Shown here piece by piece: positions 16,565-26,773 of a stretch of DNA of 64,000 bases. A program made the translations under genes and the position numbers. This stretch comes from Actinomyces sp. 432 (GTDB lineage Bacteria; Actinomycetota; Actinomycetes; Actinomycetales; Actinomycetaceae). Every line of letters starts with the position of its first letter. Positions within the stretch are counted from its first letter, which is position 1. Under the pieces are notes generated by a model, which did no database searches, was not told the origin of the DNA, and worked only from the letters and a program-made list of their open reading frames with translations. The stretch spans positions 186,001 to 250,000 of the forward strand of contig NZ_CP025249.1 in assembly GCF_009930875.1 (NCBI RefSeq), given 5' to 3'.

Positions 16565-18001
16565 ATGACCCGTCCCGTCCGCGACCTGTCCCGGCCCACC
16601 ATGCCCTGCTCCGCTGTGCAGGCGCGCATGGCCGAGGAGACCGCCGCCCGCGCCGCGGCGGCGGGCCCCGCCCCGGCACTGCCCGAGGACGTCGGCGCCG
16701 AGGCCGGCCTGCGCGCCGAGCTGGCCGAGGCCGTCGACTCCCTCGCGCCGGAGCTGGTGGCGCTGTCGCGGGACCTGCACGCCCACCCGGAGGTCGGCTA
16801 CGCCGAGCACCACGCGGTCGCCGCCGTCGCCGAACTGCTGCGCGCCCACGGCATTACCCCGAGTGTGGGCGTGTTCGGCATGGATACGGCCCTGCGGGCG
16901 GAAATCGGCACCGTCGCCGCGACCGATGCCGCAGAGCACGGGGAGTCGCGAGACGCCGATGAGGCGCAGCCGCCCGCCACCGCCGGCTCCCACGTCCCGA
17001 CCATGGCGATCCTGGCGGAGTACGACGCCCTGCCCGGCGTCGGCCACGGCTGCGGACACAACGTCATGTGCGCCAACTCGGTGGGCGCCTTCCTCGCGCT
17101 GGCCGAGCTTGAACGCCGCCGCCCTGGAGCCCTGCCCGGCCGCGTCATCCTGCAGACCACGCCGGCCGAGGAGTCCGACACCGCCAAGGAGATCCTCGCC
17201 CAGCGCGGCATGCTCGACGGCGTCGACGCCGCCATCCAGACCCACGCCTACGCCCACGACCTGGCCGACCAGACCTGGCTGGGGGTGCGCCGCATGAGCG
17301 CCGTGTACACCGGTATCCCCTCCCACGCCTCCTCCCAGCCGTTCATGGGGCGCAACGCCCTGGACGCGGCTACTCTGGTGCTTACCGGCCTGGGCCTGCT
17401 GCGCCAGCAGATCCTGCCCATGGACCGGGTCCACGCCGTCGTCGACGACGGCGGGCAGGTCGCCAACGTCATCCCCGAGCGCGCCGAGCTCAACCTCATG
17501 GTCCGCTCCAAGTATCCCGAGACGCTCAAGGACCTGGTGGGGCGCGTGGAGGACCTGCTGCGCGGGGCGGCGCTGATGACCGGCACGGGGGTGGAGATCA
17601 TTACCGACGCCAACACCAATGAGATGCCGGTGCGGTCCAACGCCCCGCTGCTTCAGGCCTGGGTGCGTTCCCAGCGGGAGCGCGGCCGCGACCCGCTGCC
17701 CGCCGGGGTGGTGACGGAGACGGTTGCGGCGGGCACCGACTTCGGGAACGTGTCGCTGCGCGTGCCCGGCATTCACCCGCTCATCAAGGTCACCGACCGC
17801 GACGACGTCGCCCTGCACACCCGCGAGATGGCCGCGGCCGCGGGCTCGCCCACCGGTGACGCCGCCGCCGTCGACGGCGCCTACGGGCTGGCCGCCGTCG
17901 CCCTGGACTGGCTTCACGACGCCGAGTTGCGCGACGCCGTGCGCGCCGACTTCGAGGCCGCCGGCGGGGCCGTGGACGTCGCCGGATTCTGGGAGGAGTG
18001 A
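16565..18001 (+). CDS. M20 family amidohydrolase / peptidase
   Basis: The protein is 478 residues with an M20D pattern. It has SRDLHAHPEVGYAEHHA (about 63-79) and the di-metal ligands in HGCGHNVMCANSVGAF (about 162-177). The general base pair is in TTPAEESDTAKEI, and the dimerisation domain opens with SAVYTGIPSHASSQPFMGRN. The C-terminal histidine follows in DRDDVALHTREM. Closest relatives are the p-aminobenzoyl-glutamate hydrolase (AbgB)-like and aminoacylase groups, which cleave amide bonds of N-acyl amino acids; I cannot choose a substrate. There is an unusual 45-residue Ala/Glu-rich N-terminus. The start is supported by a -10 box seven bases upstream. Confidence 0.88.
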   Translation: MTRPVRDLSRPTMPCSAVQARMAEETAARAAAAGPAPALPEDVGAEAGLRAELAEAVDSLAPELVALSRDLHAHPEVGYAEHHAVAAVAELLRAHGITPSVGVFGMDTALRAEIGTVAATDAAEHGESRDADEAQPPATAGSHVPTMAILAEYDALPGVGHGCGHNVMCANSVGAFLALAELERRRPGALPGRVILQTTPAEESDTAKEILAQRGMLDGVDAAIQTHAYAHDLADQTWLGVRRMSAVYTGIPSHASSQPFMGRNALDAATLVLTGLGLLRQQILPMDRVHAVVDDGGQVANVIPERAELNLMVRSKYPETLKDLVGRVEDLLRGAALMTGTGVEIITDANTNEMPVRSNAPLLQAWVRSQRERGRDPLPAGVVTETVAAGTDFGNVSLRVPGIHPLIKVTDRDDVALHTREMAAAAGSPTGDAAAVDGAYGLAAVALDWLHDAELRDAVRADFEAAGGAVDVAGFWEE

Positions 18002-18114
18002 GTCGGGCGACGTCGCGCCGTGGCGGCCCGCCCCTGGATGGGGCGGCCGAAGCCGGGCGCAGCCGATCTGCCACGGTGCGTGCGGCAGGTCCGGGTCCCG
18101 GCCCCGGCGGCGCG

Positions 18115-19865
18115 TTACGCGGCCAGCGCCTCGCGCATGACGTCCAGGCCCACGCTGCCCAGGCGCAGCGCCCGGGTGTGGAAGTCCTTCAGGGACTCCC
18201 CGCGGCCCAGCGCCTCGTCGCGGGTCGCCTCCCACAGACGCTGGCCAACCGCGTAGGAGGGCGCCTGCCCCGGGAAGCCCAGGTAGCGGTCCAACTCGAA
18301 GCGCAGGAAGGACTCTGTCATCGCCACGTTGCGGCGCAGGAAGACCCAGGCGGAGTCGGCGTCCCAGGCGCCGTCGCCGACGCCGGGCAGCTCGGCCAGC
18401 TCCGGCGGGCGCCGCTTGCCCAGGTGCACGCCGATGTCCAGCACCACGCGGGCGGCCCGCAGCCGCTGGGAGTCGAGCACGCCCATGCGGTCGCCGGGGT
18501 CGTCCTGGAAGCCGAGGTCGGCCATCAGCTGCTCGGCGTACAGGGCCCAGCCCTCGCCGTGACCGCTGACCCAGCAGGCCAGGCGGCGCCAGGCGTTGAG
18601 TTCGTCGCGCACATAGGTCTGCATGCCGACCTGCAGGTGGTGCCCGGGCACGCCCTCATGGAAGACGGTGGTGCGCTCCTGCCAGGCGGCGAAGGTGTCC
18701 GTCCCCTCCGGCACGGACCACCACATGCGCCCGGGCCGGGTGAAGTCGTCGCTCGGGCCCGTGTAGTAGATGCCGCCGGTGGCCGACGGCGCGATGCGGC
18801 ACTCCAGGGTGCGCAGCGGGGCGGGGATGTCGAAGTGGGTGCCGTCCAGCACCGCAATGGCCTCATCCGCGGTGCGCTGCATCCAAGCCTGTAGGGCGGC
18901 GGTGCCGTGGATGGTGCGCGCCGGGTCGGCGTTGAGCCGGTCCATGGCCTCGCGCACGCTCACGCCCTCGCCATACAGCTGCGCGGCGATCGCCCGCTGC
19001 TCGGCGTCGATGGCTGCCAGCCGCTCGCGGCCCCACTCGTAGGTCTCATCCAGGTCGACTGTGGCACCCAGGAACTGGCGGCTGAAGCGGGCGTAGCGCT
19101 CGCGGCCCACGGCGTCCACCTCACCGGCCAGCGGCGCGATCCGTTCGCCCAGGAAGTCGGCAATGCGGGCGTAGGCGGCGCGGGCCTGCGCGGAGGCGTT
19201 ACGCAGCTCCGCCTGCAGCGACTCGGACAGGGGTGCGCCGTCGGCGGTGGTGGCGGCGTCGATGAGGGCCGTGTAGGAGCTGGAGGACTCCGCCGCCTGG
19301 GCTCGGGACTGGTTGATGCAGGCCTCCACCTGGCGGCGGGCGGCCACGTCCCCGCGGCTGGCTGCCAGGCGCAGCGAGTCGGCGTACTCACGCAGGGCCC
19401 GCGGCACATCGCGAAGGCAGGCGGCGAAGTCCGCCCAGTCGGCCTCGATGGCGGTGGGCAGGTTGTCGAACAGGTCCCGCAGGTTCTGGATGGGGGAGTC
19501 GATGTTGTCCAGGCGGCGCAGCGCCTCGCCGGCCTCGGCGGACTCAATGCTGACGCCCAGCCGCTCGCGCATAGCGGCAACGGTCACCCGGTCGACCGCG
19601 TCAACCGGGGCGACCTGCTCCAGCTCGGTGAGTGTGCGGCGGTCCAGCTCGGTCAGCGTCTCGAGCGCCTCGGGGGAGTAGCCGTCCAGTTCGCCGCGGC
19701 GGCCGGGCAGGCCCACGGACACGGCGAACTCGGGGACAGGTCCACCAGGCGCTCCACGTAGCGCTCGGCAACGGCATCCACGGCGGTGGGGCGGCGGGTG
19801 GAGCCGCCGACGGGCCGGGCCGCAGCGGGCGGCGGGGAGGGGATGTCGGAGGGAGTCTTGGTCAT
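18115..19865 (-). pseudogene. DUF885 family putative metallopeptidase with one frameshift
   Basis: Read across one shift the protein is about 583 residues. It starts MTKTPSDIPSPPPAAARPVG at 19865 and enters DUF885 proper at EFAVSVGLPG. The zinc-peptidase-like motif VFHEGVPGHHLQVGMQ (HExxH-like variant HEGVPGHH) and SGHGEGWALYAEQL are present. The C-terminal half is fully conserved. The shift is at the GGGG run 19732-19735 (CCCC on the coding strand); one added base joins VERLVDLSP to EFAVSVG. Family members are predicted zinc hydrolases of unknown substrate. The rest of the frame is open for over 550 codons, which argues that the break is not old. Confidence 0.85.
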
Positions 19866-20091
19866 GCGCTGAGACTAGGCCACAGGGAGGTTGTCTCCAG
19901 CTCCGGAGAGCTTCGCGATGCGTGCGGCCGCAGACGAAAACGGTCAGCGCGCGCACGGAACCGGGGGCTCCAGATGCGTTCGAGCGGGGCCCGGGCGCGG
20001 CGCACGCTTAAGCCTCTTGCCTATCCGGCTTGTCGGCAAGTTTTGCCTGATATTCCAACGTTCATCTATCCAGGGTGAAGGACACCGATCG

Positions 20092-20130
20092 GCTCCTGCG
20101 TGCGCCGAGGCTGCTGGCGCACGCAGGAGC
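20092..20130. terminator. Stem-loop downstream of the TrmB regulator
   Basis: GCTCCTGCGTGCGCC (20092-20106) and GGCGCACGCAGGAGC (20116-20130) form a perfect 15-bp stem with a 9-base loop. It lies 131 bases after the stop of the minus-strand TrmB gene. There is no clear U tract. Confidence 0.6.
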
Positions 20131-20260
20131 GGTCTCGCCACTCAAACGGATCATCGGTTTCCGCATATTTCCGCGGAATCGCTGGAGCCCCATCGACTCT
20201 AAGCGTGCGCCGCCCACGTCAGGGCGGACTCCCTGCGCGGGAGTCTGGGTGGGATTCGGT

Positions 20261-21061
20261 TCAGTTCAGGGGAGCGTACTTGTCCCGCAGTTTCTGAAGA
20301 CCGGGGCCGAAGCTCCGCTCCAGTACGTCCCCGTGGCGTGCCAGCATCTCTAACTTGTACAGGTCGTGCCGTACGAGCTCGGTCACGGGCACCACCAGAC
20401 CGGGGTGGCTGGTCCAGGCGGCGCGCGAGTGCGCCCCGGCGGAGACGTTCCCGGCAACGAGTTCGCGGTCGTCGATCGAGACGACCACCCACCTGCCGCC
20501 CAGCCCGGCTGTGACGGTGTCTGTGGCGGGGTGGGGGTGGACGGTCGCACAGTCGAGGTCGATCTCGCCATAACCGACGATGATGATTTCCACGTCGCGG
20601 TCTGCGGCCCGACGCAGACTGTCTTCCAGGGCGGGCACGTCCTGCGCCCACAGTTCCGCGAGGATGCGGTGCTGCGCGGCGGCGATGAGTCGGTTGGCCC
20701 TCTCGATGATGGCGGCCCGTCCCTGTAGATCCCAGATGGCGCCATCGTGGACGGCATCGGCCGCGAAGGCGGACAAGGACGCCTCGGCGGCATCGAGGCT
20801 GTCGTTGAAGCGAGAGCGCAGACGGGAGATGAGTTCGCGCGGCGGCAGCGGCGCGTACATCTGGGGATTGCCGCGGGAGACCTGGACGTAGTCGTCGGCG
20901 GCGAGGGAGGCGAGCACCTCGTAGATCTTGGAGCGGGCGATCCCGGCCCGCTTGGCGATGGCATACCCGGTTGCCGGCGCCTCCTCCAGCAGCGCCAGGT
21001 AGGCACGAGACTCCCAGTCGGTCATTCCCAGCGCCTGCAACTGCTCCGCCACTGAAACCAT
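20261..21061 (-). CDS. TrmB family transcriptional regulator
   Basis: The protein is 266 residues. An N-terminal winged helix (residues 1-75: LQALGMTDWESRAYLALLEE ... KRAGIARSKIYEVLASL) is followed by a C-terminal sensor domain with a PLD-like fold (about 105-260). This includes GRAAIIERANRLIAAAQHRI and VVVSIDDRELVAG. TrmB proteins bind palindromic operators and respond to sugars or other small ligands. GGAGGACGG precedes the ATG. The gene is divergent from the DUF2000 gene, and a 19-bp palindrome lies in the shared promoter region, so it probably regulates that gene and itself. Confidence 0.9.
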   Translation of the reverse strand: MVSVAEQLQALGMTDWESRAYLALLEEAPATGYAIAKRAGIARSKIYEVLASLAADDYVQVSRGNPQMYAPLPPRELISRLRSRFNDSLDAAEASLSAFAADAVHDGAIWDLQGRAAIIERANRLIAAAQHRILAELWAQDVPALEDSLRRAADRDVEIIIVGYGEIDLDCATVHPHPATDTVTAGLGGRWVVVSIDDRELVAGNVSAGAHSRAAWTSHPGLVVPVTELVRHDLYKLEMLARHGDVLERSFGPGLQKLRDKYAPLN

Positions 21062-21224
21062 GATCCCCGTCCTCCGATCCTCAACTTGGTGCTGGGGCGG
21101 AGACGACGCCGCGCCCGCACGATGGCCATCGGTCACGATGCATCGGCCGCAGTGTCTGCCGGTGCGTGACGCGCCTGAGCTGCTCGGGCGGCATCGAGTA
21201 CCCCGTCGAGCACCCAATCGGGAG

Positions 21225-21270
21225 CATAGTCACCCCATAAATTGCTCGCATAGTCACCCAATGGGTGACT
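21225..21270. promoter_or_regulatory. Probable operator of the TrmB regulator
   Basis: AGTCACCCA-A-TGGGTGACT at 21252-21270 is a perfect 9+1+9 palindrome. A direct half-site CATAGTCACCC lies at 21225-21235 and again at 21249-21259, 24 bases apart. It sits between the divergent TrmB and DUF2000 genes. Confidence 0.7.
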
Positions 21271-21409
21271 ACTATGTCCCGCGTGGGGCGAGCCCACCCC
21301 GGCCTCAGCCTGAAGTCGAGTTGGTATCCCGCTCTACCCAACCGGTTCGCAGGCGGGGGCAAACGCTGCCCGCCTGTCAAATATCGTCAATGCCGCGAGG
21401 AGACCCGCT

Positions 21410-21826
21410 GTGAGTCAGCAGAACTCGACCGCCCGCAAGATCGTCATTGTCATCGCCGAGGGCACCACTGCCGCCAGGGCCGCGAACGCCAGCGCCCTGT
21501 TGGCACTGACCATTGGCGCCCGCCACGCGGACCTAATCGGGCCGGATGTGCCCGACGCCGATGGACGTATGCACGCCGGCATCTCCGACACCCCCGTTCC
21601 CGTGCTGGTCGCGCCCGCATCCCAGTTGGCCGAACTAGCGCAGGCGCAACCGCCCATCGAGGTCATCGGCTTCACCAAGACGGCGGCCGGGGCGCACACC
21701 TATGACAAGTACACCCGCGCGCTCGCGGCCGTCGCCTCCGCGGACCTGGACTACCTGGCCGTGGCGCTTGTCGGCCCGCGCGCACAGGTCACCTCACTGA
21801 CCGGCTCTCTCCCGCTGTTCCGCTGA
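21410..21826 (+). CDS. DUF2000 family protein
   Basis: This 138-residue cytoplasmic protein starts at GTG, preceded by GAGGAG. It matches the DUF2000 pattern: KIVIVIAEG near the start, ALLALTIGARHADLIGPD, then VPVLVAPASQLAELA and a C-terminal YDKYTRALA ... LAVALVGPR. The family has a peptidyl-tRNA hydrolase II-like fold in solved structures and no assigned role. The neighbouring divergent TrmB regulator and the palindrome between them suggest ligand-controlled expression. Confidence 0.82.
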   Translation: MSQQNSTARKIVIVIAEGTTAARAANASALLALTIGARHADLIGPDVPDADGRMHAGISDTPVPVLVAPASQLAELAQAQPPIEVIGFTKTAAGAHTYDKYTRALAAVASADLDYLAVALVGPRAQVTSLTGSLPLFR

Positions 21827-22228
21827 GTAAATGGGCGTCCGAGTTCGGCACATTGCCGTTGGCGATTGCTGGTGCTGATCGCGAGGTCGTGTGATTCCAA
21901 GGTTCTGCCCGCGGCTGTCGGCGACGTCGGAGTCGTTAATGCTGATCCTGGACAGCGTTGGGCCGACAGGCACGGGACTCGGCGTCAACGGCAGGCCGCG
22001 TGGGCGAACAGGCCTCCCACGCGCCCGACGTCACCCCGGATTCCAGCACCGCGCGCCGTTGCTGGGAGAGCTGGTTTGTGTCTGCGGGGGATGACCCACG
22101 CCGCCGGGCACGTGCCGGTTGAGCTGATGGGCGTGTTCTTCGGGCGGGATTGGTGCGTACGCCGGTGCAGGGCGGCGGTGTAGGGCAGCTAGGGGCAGAA
22201 CGGCGTCGTGGGTCGGCGGCGCTGGGCT
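21827..22228. other. Intergenic region after the DUF2000 gene
   Basis: Four hundred bases with no supported gene. Reading frames here have no recognisable protein character. It leads into the repeat array at 22229. Confidence 0.4.
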
Positions 22229-22382
22229 GACGGTTCGTACCTTTGCACAGACGATTCGTACTTTCTTACAACGGTACGTACCTCTAAGTGCCGAACCGTC
22301 GCAAGAAAGTACGAATCGTTGGCCGGAAAGTACGTACCGTCGCGTCAAGGTACGAATCGTCGGCCCGAAGGTACGCCCCGTC
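22229..22382. repeat. Head-to-head repeat array, second copy of the GACGGTTCGTAC type
   Basis: Forward cores start at 22229, 22250 and 22270. Reverse cores start at 22289, 22309, 22330, 22350 and 22371. Spacing is 20-21 bp. Core variants (GGTTCGTAC, GATTCGTAC, GGTACGTAC) match those at 5655-5827, but spacer sequences differ. Confidence 0.9.
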
Positions 22383-22568
22383 AGACGAGCACCCGAGCGC
22401 GTCTGCAAGGATATGCCCACAACCACCACCGGGACCTCACCCGCACACCACCACGCCCACAAACGCGACGACCCCCGATCTGGGGGTGTAGTGATCGGCT
22501 GTTGTCATCGGTTCAGGTGTGGGGGCGCGCCGAGTAGGCCGACGAGCACTTGGCGGTGGGTGACGATT

Positions 22569-22629
22569 TACGACCTTGGGGTGCGTTTTACGACCCCGGG
22601 GTGGTCGTAAAACGCACCCCAAGGTCGTG
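22569..22629. repeat. Palindromic repeat, sister of the 5237 element
   Basis: The arms 22570-22595 and 22603-22628 are perfect 26-bp inverted copies with a 7-base centre. Compared with 5237-5297, the differences (A/G and C/T within the arm) are matched by the complementary change in the opposite arm. Cores lie at 22569, 22589, 22603 and 22623. Confidence 0.9.
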
Positions 22630-22753
22630 ATTCGACATCAAGGGCGTCTTGGCGAGCACCGCCGGGAGGATATTCAGGCAGTGGGCGGCACCTGTGGCGG
22701 GAAGATCCGGGTCCGGCCTGCCACCCCGCGGTCGGAACGGCCTGGGGTGAACC

Positions 22754-24384
22754 TCACCGCCGAGTCGCCTGGCGGCTCTCGGAGACGTTGGCGGGCGCGG
22801 ACGAGGCGTCTCCCGCCGGGCCGATGGGCGGCAGCCATGCGCGCATGGCTAGGGCGAAGCCGATCAGCGCGGCGACGGTGACCGCAACGCCGAGCACCCC
22901 GGATCCCGTCGCCGAGAAGGCCACGTATCCGAGTAGCGCCGCGCCCGCGCTGGCACCCGCATAGGGCAGCTGCGTGTTGACGTGGGTGATGTGGTTGCAG
23001 CCCGCGCCCGTGCTGGACAGGATCGTCGTGTCCGAAATCGGGGAGCAGTGATCACCCCACACGGCGCCCGCGAGCACGGCCCGAATGCGGGGACCAGCAA
23101 CTCACCGCCGCCCGCGACCGCCCCCATGATCTCCCCGGCGATCGGCAGGAGAATGCCGAAGGAGCCCCAGGACGTGCCGGTGGCGAAGGCCATTGCGCCC
23201 GCGATGATGAACAGCATCGGGATGAGCCATTGGGGCGGCACCGCCGCCGATTCGACGAGCGACCCCAGGTAGGCGCCCGTGCCGAGCTCGGCGATCAGCG
23301 CTCCCAGCATCCAGGCGCACAGCAGGATCTCAATGGCGGGGAGCATGGAGCGGGCGCCCTCAATGACACCCCGCGCGGCCGTCTTCGCCTCGAACACCGG
23401 GTCTTCGTGCGTGAAGTGGAAGTAGTAGAAGGCCGCGGTCACCAGGCCCAGGACGCCGCCGATATTCAGCGATAGGGCGACGTCGGTATTGGCGAGCATA
23501 TCGAGAATCGCCCAGGAGCCGGATGCCCGGTGACCCGTGGCGAGGATTCCGCCGACGACGCCGGCCACCAGGACGGCGAAGGGGACGATCAGGGCCCGCC
23601 TCGCGCCCGGCTCGTGCCGCGGCAGCGAATCGGTGAGCTGGCCCGGGATCTGCTCGCCTGGGTCGTACAGGCTACCCGTGGCGACGGCGCGGCGCTCTTC
23701 ACGTCGCATCGCACCGAAGTCGAGCTCCAGGACGACGGTGGCCCACAACAGGATCAGCGCGGCGATGGCGTAGTAGTTCATCCCCGCGGAGCGGATGAAT
23801 GCACCGGCGTCGGAGGCCTTGATGCCTAGTCCCGCGACGATCGGACCCATGATGCCGATGATCGAGGCCCCCCAGCTGGAGAAGGGGGCCAGCACGGCCA
23901 CAGGCGCGGAGGAGGAGTCGATGAGGTAGGCGAGCTTGGCCCGCGACACCCGCTGCTGATCGGAGACGGGGCGGGAGACCTGCCCCACGGCCAGCGCGTT
24001 GAAGTAGTCGTCAACGAAGATCACGGTCCCCAGCGCCGCCGCGAGGACCTGGGCGCCGCGCCGGGTGCGGACCCGCGTCATCGCCCACTCGGCGAAGGCC
24101 TGCGTGCCGCCGGACATCAGCACCAGGGAGGTGATCACGCCGAGCGTCAGCAGGAAGACAAGAATCAGAACGTAGTAGGAGTTGACCGCCCCCTCAGCCC
24201 AGAAGATCTGCGAGAAGGCCTCCCAGACCTTGATCAGGGTCCCGGCAATGCCTCCGTCGGCGATCAGCGCGGCGGCGGCAAGAATGCCCACGGCCAGCGA
24301 GGTGATGACCTTCTTCGTCCCGATAACCAGCGCGATCGCCAGTAGCGGCGGGACGAGGGACAGTACCGGGTAGGACTCGATCAT
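22754..24384 (-). pseudogene. NhaC-family Na+/H+ antiporter with one frameshift near its 3' end
   Basis: Joined across one shift the product is about 543 residues with some 12 membrane helices. It starts MIESYPVLSLVPPLLAIALV. NhaC-family motifs include VIFVDDYFNALAVGQVSRP, LIDSSSAPVAVLAPFSSWGA, ATGTSWGSFGILLPIAG and, after the shift, GAVWGDHCSPISDTTILSST. The shift is at the CCC run 23080-23082 (GGG on the coding strand). One extra G gives [14 protein letters not shown], exactly the family order. Members exchange sodium or organic ions for protons. The ribosome binding site before 24384 is weak. It is divergent from nrdF. Confidence 0.87.
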
Positions 24385-24542
24385 CAACAGTTCCGTTCTT
24401 TGGGTGCCGGGGTGGCACCAGGCTAGGGCATGGGCTGACCGGGACCAGGGGGAACCCGCGTATTCCACCCATAAGCTGCTCCGGCCGCGGGGCATCTCAC
24501 GTCGGCGCGAGCGGGCGTGCGGCGCCGTCGTCGGTAGCATGA

Positions 24543-25550
<1,008 letters not shown>

Positions 25551-25575
25551 CAGGGGCCAGTGAGATGCATCGGGC

Positions 25576-26673
25576 GTGGATGAGATGAGCGAACCCGCCG
25601 CGTCCGCCGCCGGTTCCCGGCCATGGTGGCGCGCGTGGCGTCTGCCCGGCGGGCGGCGTCGGTGGGTGGCCGCCATCTGCTGCCTGGTGGTGGCGACGGC
25701 GGTTACCCTGGCGGTGATCTCGTACAACTCGCCGCTGCGTCGGCTGAGTCGGCAGGTGGAGTCCTGGGCCGGCGGCCAGGACGCCGTGCTGAAGGCGACG
25801 ACGCAGCTCTATCCGGAGTGGCCTGAGCTCCTGCCGGAGCGCCTCGTGGTGGAGGCGGAGATTTGGCCCGAAACGACCGCGGCCGAGGTCTGCGGACTGG
25901 CGGATCAGCTCAACGGGCTATTCGACCCCGAGGCCGGCGACGACATCCGCCGCGATCTCAGCCTGCGCCTGACCAGGAGCGGAACCAGCATCGTCTACGA
26001 GGACCAGTTGTTTTGGCCGCGATCGTCTGTGGGGCGCGACTGGGAGGCGCCCCACTGCGCCCCGCTGGAGTACGCCTACGACTTGGCGGGCCCGGGCGTG
26101 GAGGAGATCGTCGCCAGCCCCGACTCCCTGCGGATCACGCGCGCCGACGCCGACGCGGTCCCGACGGGCCTGGTTGCGCGCGCCCCCGCCGACGCCGGAA
26201 CAAGGGCGACGGCCACGGATGATGTACGTGTGCGCGGCTGGCAGGTGGAGGTCAGGGCCGACTCGGACAAGACCGTGCCCACAGAGGTTCTGGGCCCCGT
26301 CATGGAGGCGCTTCCGGCGAATGACGACGGTCTGGTCTGGCTGGACTCCCAGGGCGATTCCGCAAGCGTTCGGCCCGCCGATTCGGTCGTCAGTCTGACC
26401 GCAAGGCGGCTGGAGGACCAACCGGGCGGGCCGACGGTTGAGGAGCAGGCGGCGGCGGTTCTGGCCGCGGCGGAGGGAACGCCGGGGCTGGAGCTGGTCG
26501 CCATCTGCGCTTCTAAGTGGCTCGCCGACACGGCGGACGACCCGGATTCCACCGGCAGCTGCGTGTACTTCGATCTCGACGCCGACGGCGCCATCAACCC
26601 GGACACGCCCTACCCGCATGGGCTCGCCGACCCGGACGCCCTGTACGCGGCCGCGCAGGCGCTGCGCGACTGA
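25576..26673 (+). CDS. Membrane-anchored protein of unknown function
   Basis: The product is about 365 residues with no family I recognise. A basic, tryptophan-rich start (WWRAWRLPGGRRRW) is followed by one transmembrane segment (about residues 31-49, VAAICCLVVATAVTLAVI). An extracellular domain of about 310 residues follows, rich in D, E and A. Cysteines in EVCGLAD, PHCAPLEY, AICASKW and TGSCVYFD could form two disulfides. GTG 25576 and ATG 25585 are both possible starts. It follows nrdF by 25 bases and may be co-transcribed with it. An inverted repeat terminator comes after it. Confidence 0.6.
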   Translation: MDEMSEPAASAAGSRPWWRAWRLPGGRRRWVAAICCLVVATAVTLAVISYNSPLRRLSRQVESWAGGQDAVLKATTQLYPEWPELLPERLVVEAEIWPETTAAEVCGLADQLNGLFDPEAGDDIRRDLSLRLTRSGTSIVYEDQLFWPRSSVGRDWEAPHCAPLEYAYDLAGPGVEEIVASPDSLRITRADADAVPTGLVARAPADAGTRATATDDVRVRGWQVEVRADSDKTVPTEVLGPVMEALPANDDGLVWLDSQGDSASVRPADSVVSLTARRLEDQPGGPTVEEQAAAVLAAAEGTPGLELVAICASKWLADTADDPDSTGSCVYFDLDADGAINPDTPYPHGLADPDALYAAAQALRD

Positions 26674-26678
26674 GCGCT

Positions 26679-26709
26679 AGCGGCGCAGTTTCACGGCGCA
26701 GGCGCCGCT
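26679..26709. terminator. Bidirectional stem-loop between convergent genes
   Basis: AGCGGCGC (26679-26686) and GCGCCGCT (26702-26709) pair perfectly around a 15-base loop. It lies between the end of the hypothetical gene and the end of the ABC ATPase gene. Confidence 0.5.
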
Positions 26710-26773
26710 GAAAGCCACCGAGAGGAGCATCAGCGGCGGCCCTGCGCACGTGATGGTGTCGAGGACCAACAAC

